From an uncultured Bacteroidales bacterium (lineage in GTDB: Bacteria; Bacteroidota; Bacteroidia; Bacteroidales; F082): 24,823 nt of DNA. Position numbers and translations under genes: made by a program. This document shows positions 6,582 to 15,026 of the stretch, piece after piece (positions within the stretch are counted from its first letter, which is position 1; each line of letters starts with the position of its first letter). Under the pieces are notes generated by a model that worked only from the letters and a program-made list of their open reading frames with translations, did not search any database and was not told where the DNA came from. The stretch covers positions 1 to 24,823 of the forward strand of contig CALCYT010000041.1 in NCBI GenBank assembly GCA_937906455.1. The letters run 5' to 3'.

Positions 6582-7933
6582 ACTTTTTTTCCTACAAATC
6601 TCACGATAACTGCAAGTGCTGCCAATCCCGTAAGGAATGCTATCCATGATGTCAGACCGAGTGAGGTTGGCAACACTCCTATTAATGCCGCCACAGAGCC
6701 TACTGTGATGGCATATGGCATCTGCGTTCTGACATGCTGCAGATGGTCGCACCCCGACGCCAACGAGCTCATGATGGTGGTGTCGGAAATAGGAGAATAG
6801 TGGTCACCCATGACGGCGCCCGCCAACACCGATGCCACCACATTGTAGAATAACGGTATAGTGGCGCCGACACTCATTCCGTCGCTGATGCAAAGCATCC
6901 AGGATGCAGGCAAAATCAAATGATAGAGTATTGCCATGGTGCCCCAGGAAGTACCAGTCGAGAAGCCTATCAAAGCGGCCAAAATGAAGGTGAGCATCGG
7001 CACTAACACTGGCGACAGCGACCATTGAAGCAATAGCTGAGAGACAAACTCCGCAGTGTGCATATCTTTGGTTATCAATGAGATAGACCACGCCATCGTA
7101 AGAATCAATACAGCGTTTAACATCGTTTTGATGCCTTCAATAACTTCTTCCATGATTTTTGAAAACTTCAACGAACCTCGCCATAAGGTCACTACGATGG
7201 CGGTCAGAAGTGATAATAGCGATGACCACATCAAGGCAAGGAACGAGTTGGCTTCACCAATGATAGCCGAGATTTTCGTCATAAAGCCAAGAGTAGGGTT
7301 GTTCCAGAGCTCATGGTTATATCCAGAGGCGAAAAGTCCGATTATTGTTCCGAAAATCAACACCAATAATGGTATCAAGGCATCGGTGAGATGAGAGTTT
7401 TCTTTTTGATTATCAGCTGTTTCAGAGGCATTTGACGTCGCCATTCTCGCTTTTCGTTCGGCCTGGAACATGGGACCGAAGTCACGTTGTGAGAAGATCA
7501 GCATCAAGACAAAACCCAAGGTTAAAATTGGGTAAAAACTGTATTTCAACGAGTTGATGAATACGTAATAGGCGTTAGCCTGGAGTCCGATGACATTGAG
7601 TCCGTCTTGGATATAGCTTAACTCGGCGCCGATCCAAGTGGTGACGAAGGCGATAGCTACCACCGGCGCCGAGGTGGAGTCGACGATATATGAAAGTTTC
7701 TCGCGTGATATTTTCAGCTTGTCGGAGATGGGACGCATTGTATTGCCGACCACCAAGGTGTTCGAATAGTCATCGAAAAACATGCATAAATCCATGATAA
7801 ACGTCATTAGCTGGCCTGAGCGTGGGCCTTTGGCGCGTTTCGACAGCCAGTTGACCACACCGCACATGCCTCCGTTGGCGGTTATGAGTCGTAACATGCC
7901 TCCAATGATGAGCGTAAACACTATGATTTGCAT
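6578..7933 (-). pseudogene. nhaC: NhaC-family Na+/H+ antiporter, N-terminally truncated
   Basis: The readable part is 451 residues with about nine or ten membrane segments and clear family motifs: FFDDYSNTLVVGNTMRP, REKLSYIVDSTSAP, TTWIGAEL, GFSTGTSWGTMAIL and DHYSPISDTTIMSS. NhaC-type carriers exchange H+ for Na+, sometimes with an organic acid. In the family about 100 residues with the first membrane segments come before this point; here they are missing. The frame extends only to TGA at 7970-7972 (KNVSGSLYEDEH before Met). A promoter box and an ATGAAAAAACG start (7973) lie directly upstream but in another frame, reading MKKRLWLVI then TGA. An internal 5' deletion with frameshift is the simplest reading. 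A shorter product from the ATG at 7933 remains possible. Confidence 0.75.
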
Positions 7934-7989
7934 GTGCTCATCCTCATATAACGAGCCAGAGACGTTTTTTCATTTTATAGAAATTTACG

Positions 7990-7997
7990 CAAAAATA
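7990..7997 (-). promoter_or_regulatory. -7 box (TATTTTTG) of the truncated nhaC
   Basis: On the minus strand TATTTTTG is followed 17 bases later by ATGAAAAAACG at 7973. This is normal spacing for a Bacteroidota promoter and start codon. It shows that the original 5' end is still present although the coding sequence beyond it is damaged. Confidence 0.6.
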
Positions 7998-8078
7998 GTG
8001 ATTTTTTTGTCGTATGCCGGAGAGAAATCTTAAAAATATTTTTATGTTTTTCTACCCATAGGGTACCGAAAAATAGTG

Positions 8079-8086
8079 TATCTTTG
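8079..8086 (+). promoter_or_regulatory. -7 box (TATCTTTG) upstream of the cobalamin riboswitch
   Basis: Perfect TAnnTTTG box. Transcription would start near 8092, at the 5' edge of the riboswitch, so the whole aptamer would be in the mRNA leader. Confidence 0.75.
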
Positions 8087-8089
8087 CAG

Positions 8090-8226
8090 TCGCTTAGGAA
8101 AAGGGAACGCTGTGCAATTCGGCGACAGTACCCGCTGCTGTGAGTCCGGCATAAAGGCCTGTCAATCAAGCCACTGTCTGAAAAGATGGGAAGGCGGCAG
8201 GCTCGGACGAGTCAGAAGACCTTGCC
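8090..8226 (+). promoter_or_regulatory. Cobalamin (B12) riboswitch
   Basis: The conserved parts of the B12 aptamer occur in order: GGGAACGCTGTGCAATTC (8103-8120), GACAGTACCCGCTGCTGTGA (8124-8143), the B12-box AAGCCACTG (8168-8176), GATGGGAAGGC (8185-8195) and the closing AGTCAGAAGACCTTGCC (8210-8226). It ends 45 bases before the ATG of the T9SS protein. No strong terminator hairpin is visible between aptamer and start, so control is probably at translation initiation, as is usual for Bacteroidota members of this class. High adenosyl- or methylcobalamin should repress the downstream gene. Confidence 0.93.
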
Positions 8227-8271
8227 AAAGCAATATAGTTAAATTTATTTCGGGATTAAAATTAAATTATC

Positions 8272-11200
8272 ATGAAAAAGTGTTTCTTTTTAGCACTGTC
8301 GCTTTGCTTTGCGACAATCGTAAATGCCCAATTGTCAGGCACTTACACAATCAACAGTAACTCATCACAAAACCCTGACTACACCTCGTTCAGCGAGGCA
8401 GCGGCGGCATTGTCGGCCGGAGTGTCGGGGCAGGTAATCTTTCAAGTGGCCCCGGGAACGTATGAAGAATACGTCATCATCAACGAAATCACGGGAGCAA
8501 ATGCAACAAACCGCGTGGTTTTCAGAGGCATGGGTGCCGACAACCAACAAGTGGTCGTGACCAGCAACGCCGTTTACACCGACAACAGCACACTCAAACT
8601 AAACGGTGCCGACTACGTAACGTTTGAGAACATGACTGTGACTACCACTTCTACAGGCAGAGCACGCTTGTTGGTGTTTGACGGTCAATGCGACTACAAC
8701 CGCTTTGAAAACGTGCGTTTCTTTGGCGTGGTGTCGAACAATAGCCTCGACAACGACAAAGACCTCGTTTATTACAACTCTGGCGAATGGGTGAACCATG
8801 ACAACGAGTTTGTGGGATGTCATTTCGAAAACGGTTACATAGCCTTGTATTACCAAGGACGCAATATCTACACCCTCAATGACGGAGTGTTGGTGGAGAA
8901 CTGCACTTTCCTGAACCAGAGTTTTAAAAGTATTTACATTACTTTCACCGACAATGCCATAGTGCGAGGCAATAACATCACCAACCACACACATGACGTT
9001 TTGACCAACTACCACGCGATGGACCTGTTTAGAATACGCTACAACAGCATCATCGAAAACAACGTGATGAACGTAACGCGTAACTCTAACTATGCTACCG
9101 TTTTCGAGACGCGTCCCGCTATGGGAACAGCCGAACAGCCTGTCATCATCAGAAACAACATCATCAACTTCGTTTGTAATGTGAACAGCGGCTATTGTGT
9201 TGATTTGGATGACAATAACAGCGAATATGTCTATTTTGTCAACAACACCGTGAAATGCAGCGGTGCAAAACCCTGCGGCAATATTTTCGTTGAGAAAAAC
9301 TGGCAGAACCTACATATTTACAACAACCTATTCGTTAACGAGACCAATGGCTATGTCTTCCGTTTCCAAAATGCCGTTGACAACCGTTTCTGCGACTATA
9401 ACCGCATATCTTTCAACGGAACCAGCATCGGCAGGATAGGCACGACAGACTACGCCACTTTGAGCGACTGGACCGCTGCCACCGGTTTCGATACACATTC
9501 AGCTATTTGCACGCCTAACTTTGTGGGAACCAATGATTTACATATCACTGATGCCACAGGTTTGACAGTATCGAATCCGCTTTCATACGTCACAAAAGAT
9601 ATCGATGACCAAACCCGTTCAACAACAGCACCTTGCGCCGGAGCCGACGAACTTGCAAGCGGTGCCAACCTGCCGCCAGTGGTGCAAAATCCTGTGTCGA
9701 ACATCGCTTTTGAGACATATCCGGCAAGCCAGACAGTGAATCTGACCAACACCTTCAACGACCCTGACGACCCTAATGAAAACATAGTGATAACAGTGGC
9801 TTCAAACAGCAACCCGACACTCGTTTCTACTTCATTAAACAACAAAGTTTTGACAGTGACTCGTCTTGCAGCTACTGGCGGAACAGCAACAATAACATTA
9901 AATGCTGAAAGTGCCGGACAATCGGTGCAGACCTCGTTCACTGTTGAATGCTTGGCCGAAGACCTGCCGCCTGTTGTGGCAAACCAGCTGGCTCCAATCA
10001 ACTTTACGAGTTATCCTCAAACATTGAATTTCGACCTCAGCAACACTTTCGATGACCCCGATAACAACAACGATTTTATTGAAATAACAGTGCAAAACTG
10101 CCCTTCTGAAATCACTGCCACAATCGATTACGCTGATGTGCTTTGGGTTAGCAGAACGACATCTAACATATTCAGTAACAAGACTTTAGTCATCCGTGCC
10201 ACGAGCAATGGCAAACATGTTGACATGAACGTCAGCGTGTCGGGTTCGGATGTTACTGTTACTGTGGAAACCGCCACTTTCGATGACGTGACGCTGGGAA
10301 CAAACGGCTACTGGCAGGGTCAGGATGGCAACAACGAGATGTTTAGCGGAGGCTGGCTCTTCACTAACTATTACTCATCAGCTTACTCTTTCTGGGGTGG
10401 TTTTACGGCTTCCAACCATACTGACATGTCACAAAGCGGCATGAATGCACAATATACAGCCGCATCTGGTGCCGGTTACGATGGCTCAGCACAATATGGC
10501 GTGGCATACGCTATGGGAAGTCAGACCGATGTCTATGCTTCTGACGGTCAGTTACATACGGTGACAGGATGCTACGTAACAAACGACCTCTGGGCTTATC
10601 AAAATATGCACGACGGCGATGCCACCGCTACTCCATTTGGTGGTACAAGCGGCACCGACCCCGACTGGTTCAAGCTCACCGCAACAGGCAAAAACGCTGA
10701 CGGACAGACCATAGGAACAGCAGAGTTTTATCTCGCCGACTATCGTTTCGACAACTCTGAAGACGATTACATCCTTAACTCTTGGGAGTGGTTCGACCTC
10801 AGCACTCTCGGCGCAGTTCACACCATCTCATTTAGCCTCTCTTCATCGAAAAACAACAGCGGCGGCATGATTACGCCGGCTTATTTCTGCATTGAAAACT
10901 TCAATGGTGAGGCTCCTACACCGCCGACTCCGCCACAAGACCTTCCACCTTACATAGTAAATCCTGTAGATGACGTGGTTTTCACCGATTTTCCAGAGAC
11001 GATAGAGGTGAACCTCGACGGCGTTGCCACTGATGACGACAACGATGATGAACAGATTGTTTACACTATCGTTTCTAATTCCAACGAAACCGAACTTTCT
11101 GCGCAAATAGAATCTAAGACATTGATAATGAACCGTGTTTCGCGAGAAGAAGCTGTCGCCGACCTCATTCTGCGAGCCACAAGCAATGGTCTTTATGTTG

Positions 11201-11481
11201 ATTTTGAGATTAATATCACTATTAATTTCGTTCCGGATGGTATTGAGGATAATGAAATGGAGATGATTTCGGTGTATCCAAATCCTGCACATGATTTTAT
11301 TCGTGTAGAGAAACGATTAATCGCGTCGGTACTTGGCGTTGAGATATACAACGTTACCGGACAGAAGGTTCTGTTGTCAACAGACACCGAAATCAATGTC
11401 AGCACATTGCCGAAAGGCGTTTATTTTGTTGTAGTTATTGCTGAAAATCAGAGGGTTGTTGAAAGAATTGTAATACAATAG
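8272..11481 (+). CDS. T9SS surface protein: beta-helix, Ig-like repeats and DUF4465 domain, under B12 control
   Basis: The protein has 1069 residues. The signal peptide ends near NAQ (residue 19). Residues about 25-460 are a right-handed parallel beta-helix (recurring N.I.NN..  and V.FENM-type turns). Two related Ig/cadherin-like repeats start at LPPVVQNP (about 467) and LPPVVANQ (about 565), and a third at LPPYIVNP (about 891); each has an Asp-rich loop (FNDPDDPNE-like) that may bind calcium. A DUF4465 domain lies at about 665-880 (FDDVTLG.NGYW, DPDWFKLTATGKN, FYLADYRF, MITPAYFCIENF). Residues about 998-1069 are a type A T9SS sorting domain (VYPNP, LPKGVYFVVV). From memory, the Bacteroides B12-binding lipoproteins called BtuH belong to the DUF4465 group, so with the riboswitch a cobalamin-capture role at the surface is the leading inference. 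No btuB lies in the window. Confidence 0.9.
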   Translation: MKKCFFLALSLCFATIVNAQLSGTYTINSNSSQNPDYTSFSEAAAALSAGVSGQVIFQVAPGTYEEYVIINEITGANATNRVVFRGMGADNQQVVVTSNAVYTDNSTLKLNGADYVTFENMTVTTTSTGRARLLVFDGQCDYNRFENVRFFGVVSNNSLDNDKDLVYYNSGEWVNHDNEFVGCHFENGYIALYYQGRNIYTLNDGVLVENCTFLNQSFKSIYITFTDNAIVRGNNITNHTHDVLTNYHAMDLFRIRYNSIIENNVMNVTRNSNYATVFETRPAMGTAEQPVIIRNNIINFVCNVNSGYCVDLDDNNSEYVYFVNNTVKCSGAKPCGNIFVEKNWQNLHIYNNLFVNETNGYVFRFQNAVDNRFCDYNRISFNGTSIGRIGTTDYATLSDWTAATGFDTHSAICTPNFVGTNDLHITDATGLTVSNPLSYVTKDIDDQTRSTTAPCAGADELASGANLPPVVQNPVSNIAFETYPASQTVNLTNTFNDPDDPNENIVITVASNSNPTLVSTSLNNKVLTVTRLAATGGTATITLNAESAGQSVQTSFTVECLAEDLPPVVANQLAPINFTSYPQTLNFDLSNTFDDPDNNNDFIEITVQNCPSEITATIDYADVLWVSRTTSNIFSNKTLVIRATSNGKHVDMNVSVSGSDVTVTVETATFDDVTLGTNGYWQGQDGNNEMFSGGWLFTNYYSSAYSFWGGFTASNHTDMSQSGMNAQYTAASGAGYDGSAQYGVAYAMGSQTDVYASDGQLHTVTGCYVTNDLWAYQNMHDGDATATPFGGTSGTDPDWFKLTATGKNADGQTIGTAEFYLADYRFDNSEDDYILNSWEWFDLSTLGAVHTISFSLSSSKNNSGGMITPAYFCIENFNGEAPTPPTPPQDLPPYIVNPVDDVVFTDFPETIEVNLDGVATDDDNDDEQIVYTIVSNSNETELSAQIESKTLIMNRVSREEAVADLILRATSNGLYVDFEINITINFVPDGIEDNEMEMISVYPNPAHDFIRVEKRLIASVLGVEIYNVTGQKVLLSTDTEINVSTLPKGVYFVVVIAENQRVVERIVIQ

Positions 11482-11571
11482 TCGTCGTGATAAAGTAATA
11501 TCAGACAGTTTCTGCAGCTGATGCCGTGAAAATCCCCATTTTTAGGTATTGCTTCGTATGAAAAAAATACC

Positions 11572-11579
11572 GTACTTTG
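11572..11579 (+). promoter_or_regulatory. Probable -7 box (GTACTTTG) of the metal ATPase gene
   Basis: The TTTGC core lies 14 bases before the ATG at 11594. It keeps TTTG but not the TA at its expected position, so this is a weak match. It supports the start at 11594 over an earlier in-frame ATG at 11549. Confidence 0.35.
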
Positions 11580-11593
11580 CAAAAAAAATTATT

Positions 11594-13600
11594 ATGGCAC
11601 ATAATCACGAACATATCGAATGCTGCGAACATGAGCATCATCATGAACATCATCATGAGCATCATCATGAAAATGAATTGCGGGGGCAGATAATAAAAAT
11701 CGCCGTGACGGTGGTTTTGCTGGTCGCCGCGGTTTTGATTGAAAAATATTGCGCTCTGGCGACATGGCAGCTGCTGCTGATTTACCTCGTCCCTTACCTT
11801 CTCATCGGATTTGAGACCCTGAAGGAGGCCGCCGAGGGTCTGGCGCACGGCGAGGCTTTCAACGAGCATTTCCTGATGTCGATAGCGACCATAGGCGCAC
11901 TCTGCATCGGATTCCTGCCAGGTGCCGAGACACAGTTCCCGGAAGCCGTCTTCGTGATGCTCTTCTTCCAGATAGGCGAGCTTTTCGAGGGCTACGCCGA
12001 AGGGAAAAGCCGTGAGAGCATCTCTCATCTGATGGACATACGTCCCGACATAGCCAACGTTGAACGCGACGGCAACGTGTTGGTTGTCAATCCTGAAGAA
12101 GTCGAAATAGGCGAGACCATCATCATCAGGCCGGGCGAGAAGGTGCCGTTGGACGGCGTCATCATGGAAGGCGACACCGCCCTCAACACCGTGGCACTCA
12201 CAGGCGAGTCGGTGCCACGCGAGGTGTCGGCTGGCGACGAGGTGATTTCGGGCTGCGTCAACATCTCGGGCGTGATAAAGGTGAGAACCACTAAGAGCTT
12301 CGGCGACAGCACGGTGTCGAAAATCATCGATTTGGTGGAAAACGCTACAGAGAACAAGTCGAAGAGCGAGACGTTCATCACGAAGTTCGCCCGCGTTTAC
12401 ACTCCTATTGTGGTCTTTGCGGCCATCGCCCTGGCGATTATCCCTCCGCTCATTATAAGCCTTTCAACGCCCGACTCCCAACTCGCAACTTTCAATTCTC
12501 AACTCCCGATTTGGCTCTACCGTGCCCTGATGTTCCTCGTGGTGTCGTGTCCCTGCGCCCTCGTCATCAGCGTGCCTCTCGCCTTTTTCGGCGGCATCGG
12601 CGGCGCCTCTCGTAACGGAATATTGATAAAAGGTGCGAATTATATGGATGTCTTGTCGAACGTGAAAACCGTCGTGTTCGACAAAACAGGCACCCTGACA
12701 CATGGACAGTTCGTGGTCACGGCGGTGCATCCCGACAGCTGTGACGAGCGGCATCTGCTACATTTAGCGGCTCATGTGGAGCATTTCTCCACCCATCCCA
12801 TAGGAGCGGCTTTACGCGATGCCTTCCCTGACGAGGCCACCGACGGATGCAGGCTCAGCGAGGTGGAAGAGATAGCAGGTCACGGCATAAAAGCACGCGT
12901 AGAAGACCATGTGGTGTGCGTTGGAAACACCAAGATGATGGACTCCATCGGAGCCAAATGGCACGACTGCCATCATGTGGGTACCATAATACATATCGCC
13001 ATCGACGGCGAATACGCAGGCCATATCGTGATAAACGACAAGATTAAAGACGACAGTGCCACCGCCATAGCGGAGCTGAGAAGACTCGGCGTCGAAAAGA
13101 CAGTGATGCTCACCGGCGACCGTAAAGAGGTGGGCGAAGACGTAGCCGACAAACTCGGGTTGAGCGAATATCACGCCGAGCTGCTGCCCGCCGACAAGGT
13201 GCGCTTAGTAGAACAAATGCTTGACTCCAAACTCTCAACCCCCGGCTCTCAACTCGCTTTCGTGGGCGACGGCATCAACGATGCGCCTGTGCTGGCCCGC
13301 GCCGACGTCGGCATCGCCATGGGAGGATTAGGCAGCGACGCCGCCATCGAAGCCGCCGACGTGGTGCTGATGGACGACAAACCCTCAAAAATCGCCACGG
13401 CAATAAAGATTGCCCGCCGCACACTGCGCATAGCCCGACAAAACGTGTGTTTCGCCATCGGAGTGAAAGTGGCGGTGCTGGTACTCGCCGCATTCGGAAT
13501 CGCCACGATGTGGATGGCAGTGTTCGCCGACGTGGGAGTGACCGTGTTAGCGGTGTTCAACGCCATGAGAGCACTTGACGTGAAAACCGTCAACAGATAA
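11594..13600 (+). CDS. P1B-type metal-exporting ATPase (Zn2+/Cd2+ type)
   Basis: The enzyme pumps soft divalent metals out of the cytoplasm using ATP. The start chosen (668 residues) follows a promoter core; the longer frame from 11549 would overlap it. The N-terminus has no HMA ferredoxin-fold domain but a Cys-Cys and a long His/Glu run (residues 3-27) that can bind metal. Then come the first membrane helices, actuator loop TGES (203-206), CPC metal site (Cys319-Pro-Cys321), phosphorylation site DKTGT (Asp363), HP in STHPIGAAL, and GDGINDAP near 559. CPC with this His-rich type fits Zn/Cd/Pb exporters. Two low-complexity insertions, residues about 290-305 and near 545-553, come from a dispersed DNA repeat (see repeats). 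It stands alone, without a visible metal regulator. Confidence 0.93.
   Translation: MAHNHEHIECCEHEHHHEHHHEHHHENELRGQIIKIAVTVVLLVAAVLIEKYCALATWQLLLIYLVPYLLIGFETLKEAAEGLAHGEAFNEHFLMSIATIGALCIGFLPGAETQFPEAVFVMLFFQIGELFEGYAEGKSRESISHLMDIRPDIANVERDGNVLVVNPEEVEIGETIIIRPGEKVPLDGVIMEGDTALNTVALTGESVPREVSAGDEVISGCVNISGVIKVRTTKSFGDSTVSKIIDLVENATENKSKSETFITKFARVYTPIVVFAAIALAIIPPLIISLSTPDSQLATFNSQLPIWLYRALMFLVVSCPCALVISVPLAFFGGIGGASRNGILIKGANYMDVLSNVKTVVFDKTGTLTHGQFVVTAVHPDSCDERHLLHLAAHVEHFSTHPIGAALRDAFPDEATDGCRLSEVEEIAGHGIKARVEDHVVCVGNTKMMDSIGAKWHDCHHVGTIIHIAIDGEYAGHIVINDKIKDDSATAIAELRRLGVEKTVMLTGDRKEVGEDVADKLGLSEYHAELLPADKVRLVEQMLDSKLSTPGSQLAFVGDGINDAPVLARADVGIAMGGLGSDAAIEAADVVLMDDKPSKIATAIKIARRTLRIARQNVCFAIGVKVAVLVLAAFGIATMWMAVFADVGVTVLAVFNAMRALDVKTVNR
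12462..12507 (+). repeat. AACTCTCAACTC-type repeat inserted in the ATPase gene, site 1
   Basis: The stretch reads as degenerate CAACTC/CAACTTTCAA units and encodes STPDSQLATFNSQLP. It sits in the short external loop between a membrane helix and the helix leading to CPC, where P1B ATPases normally go from PP.. straight to W.YRAL. The same type of sequence recurs at 13221-13257 and, outside coding sequence, at 18316-18350. Confidence 0.65.
13221..13257 (+). repeat. AACTCTCAACTC-type repeat inserted in the ATPase gene, site 2
   Basis: This stretch encodes DSKLSTPGSQL between the P-domain LLPADKVRLVEQM and AFVGDGINDAP. In other family members a few residues (often Gly-rich) fill this turn. The wording STPxSQL is shared with site 1, and the DNA shares CTCTCAAC and CTCAACTC units, so the two inserts have a common source. 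Confidence 0.6.
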
Positions 13601-13640
13601 AATAATTGAAATATTGTTCTCGCATTTGACAAAAAAAGCG

Positions 13641-13648
13641 TATCTTTG
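13641..13648 (+). promoter_or_regulatory. -7 box (TATCTTTG) of the lipoprotein/radical SAM pair
   Basis: Perfect TAnnTTTG box 20 bases before ATG 13668. It rules out the longer in-frame start at 13614, which lies upstream of the box. Confidence 0.75.
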
Positions 13649-13667
13649 CGGCATTAAACGTTTAAAA

Positions 13668-13937
13668 ATGAAAAAATCTGTTCGAACGATTTGGATTGCC
13701 GTCTTGTCGGCCGTGGCTTTCCTGATGGCATGCGTCTCACACAAAGGACTGACGAAATCGGAGAGAGTCAAGCTTGAGAGGGAGCGCGACTCCATCCAGC
13801 AAATCCTCAGCCATCGTGAAGGTGCCGCCGTGTATGGCTCCCCGGAGGTGATAAAGGCTTTCGGCGATGAGACACAACGTCTGCGCGACCAACTCAAAGA
13901 CATCAACGCACGTTTAGGCGACGATGAGACTAAGTAA
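13668..13937 (+). CDS. Small lipoprotein paired with a radical SAM enzyme
   Basis: The protein has 89 residues. MKKSVRTIWIAVLSAVAFLMAC is a lipoprotein signal with lipobox LMAC (Cys22). The mature part is short, charged and helical, with a YGSPEVIKAFGDE segment at about 56-68 and a coiled-coil-like RLRDQLKDINARL. It ends in the radical SAM gene with a 14-base overlap, so the two are translationally coupled. From memory this is the pair described by the TIGRFAM models for 'rSAM/lipoprotein system' (TIGR04134 with TIGR04133), found in Bacteroidetes and without known function. The lipoprotein may be the substrate, or a membrane tether for the product. No other gene shares this promoter. Confidence 0.82.
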   Translation: MKKSVRTIWIAVLSAVAFLMACVSHKGLTKSERVKLERERDSIQQILSHREGAAVYGSPEVIKAFGDETQRLRDQLKDINARLGDDETK

Positions 13938-14985
13938 GCGGTTAATGCTCGAACTCAACCGCGCTGTGCTCCAACAACGCGTAGAGGAACACGAGCTGCA
14001 TCAGCTGTTCTGGGAATGCACTCTCAGATGCAACCTAAACTGCCGCCATTGTGGTAGCGACTGCCGTATGCTATCCGAACAAAACGACATGCCGCTTCCC
14101 GACTTCCTTAAGGTGCTTGATGAGATAAAAATCCATGAAGACCCATCTAAGATAATGGTTATCACCACCGGTGGCGAGCCATTGATGCGTCACGACATAG
14201 CACTGTGCGGAAACGAAATATCGAAACGCGGCTTCGTATGGGGCATGGTGACTAACGGCATGCTGCTAACACCCGAGAAACTCGACGAATGCATGAAAAA
14301 CGGGCTGCAATCTCTCGCCGTGAGCTTCGACGGCTTTGAAGACGACCATAACTGGATGCGAGGCAACACCTTGAGTTACAAGAACGTACTCGTAGCGGTG
14401 AAAGCCATGCAACAGCATCCTTCCCTCACATGGGACGTCATCACCTGCGTCAATCAGAGGACGATAAAATATTTGCCGGAGTTTCGCGACTTCCTCATCT
14501 CATTGGGAATCAGACGATGGAGACTCTTCACCGTCTTTCCTTTTGGCAGAGCCGCCAACGTGCCTGACTTGCAGTTGACAGCCGCCCAGTTTGTCGAGAT
14601 GCTCGAGTTCATCAAGCAGACACGCCATGAGGGGAAAATCCGCGCCGACTATGGCTGTGACGGCTTCCTCGGTGACTACGAGGGCGAGGTGCGCAACCAT
14701 TACTACTCTTGCAGCGCCGGCATCAACATCGCCTCCATCCTCGCCGACGGCGCCATCTCAGGATGTCTCAGCATCAGAAGCGACTACCATCAGGGAAACA
14801 TCTACCACGACAGCTTCTGGGACGTGTGGCAAAACCGTTTCAACGTTTACCGTGACCGTAAATGGATGAAAAAAGACGACTGCGCCGACTGTAAGATGTG
14901 GCGTTATTGTCTCGGCAACGGCATGCATCTCCGCGACGGTGAAGGCAGACTGCAGGTGTGCCAATATCACAAACTATTTGGGTAA
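13924..14985 (+). CDS. Radical SAM/SPASM enzyme of the lipoprotein-linked type
   Basis: The protein has 353 residues. The radical SAM cluster motif is CNLNCRHC with Cys36, Cys40 and Cys43; a GGEP motif follows (ITTGGEPLMRHD), then a TIM-barrel core. The C-terminal SPASM domain for auxiliary Fe-S clusters has Cys263, Cys281, Cys320, Cys323, Cys329 and Cys346 (DCADCKMWRYC, then VCQYH). SPASM proteins usually modify peptides or act as maturases. The start overlaps the lipoprotein gene by 14 bases. The family seems dedicated to this lipoprotein, so the substrate is likely the lipoprotein itself or something it presents. No separate RiPP precursor gene is visible beside it. Confidence 0.9.
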   Translation: MRLSKRLMLELNRAVLQQRVEEHELHQLFWECTLRCNLNCRHCGSDCRMLSEQNDMPLPDFLKVLDEIKIHEDPSKIMVITTGGEPLMRHDIALCGNEISKRGFVWGMVTNGMLLTPEKLDECMKNGLQSLAVSFDGFEDDHNWMRGNTLSYKNVLVAVKAMQQHPSLTWDVITCVNQRTIKYLPEFRDFLISLGIRRWRLFTVFPFGRAANVPDLQLTAAQFVEMLEFIKQTRHEGKIRADYGCDGFLGDYEGEVRNHYYSCSAGINIASILADGAISGCLSIRSDYHQGNIYHDSFWDVWQNRFNVYRDRKWMKKDDCADCKMWRYCLGNGMHLRDGEGRLQVCQYHKLFG

Positions 14986-15026
14986 GTTGTCGTTGATAAC
15001 CATTGACTTAGGCGACTTCTTCCCTA

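Noticed and set aside
5856..6752. 298-codon open frame on the minus strand opposite the GH89 gene
   Set aside because: It lies almost wholly inside the well-supported GH89 gene, has no family motifs and runs through the convergent nhaC end; it is a shadow frame.
11549..11593. Earlier in-frame start for the metal ATPase (15 extra residues)
   Set aside because: The TTTGC promoter core lies inside this stretch, so the mRNA would start after the first ATG.
11501..12028. Minus-strand frame with a Met/Phe-rich repeat (175 codons)
   Set aside because: It is the complement of the ATPase His-rich start; the Met-rich segment is just the antisense of the CATCATGAACAT repeat.
13614..13667. Earlier in-frame start for the small lipoprotein
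   Set aside because: The perfect -7 box at 13641-13648 lies downstream of this ATG, and the lipoprotein signal starts cleanly at 13668.
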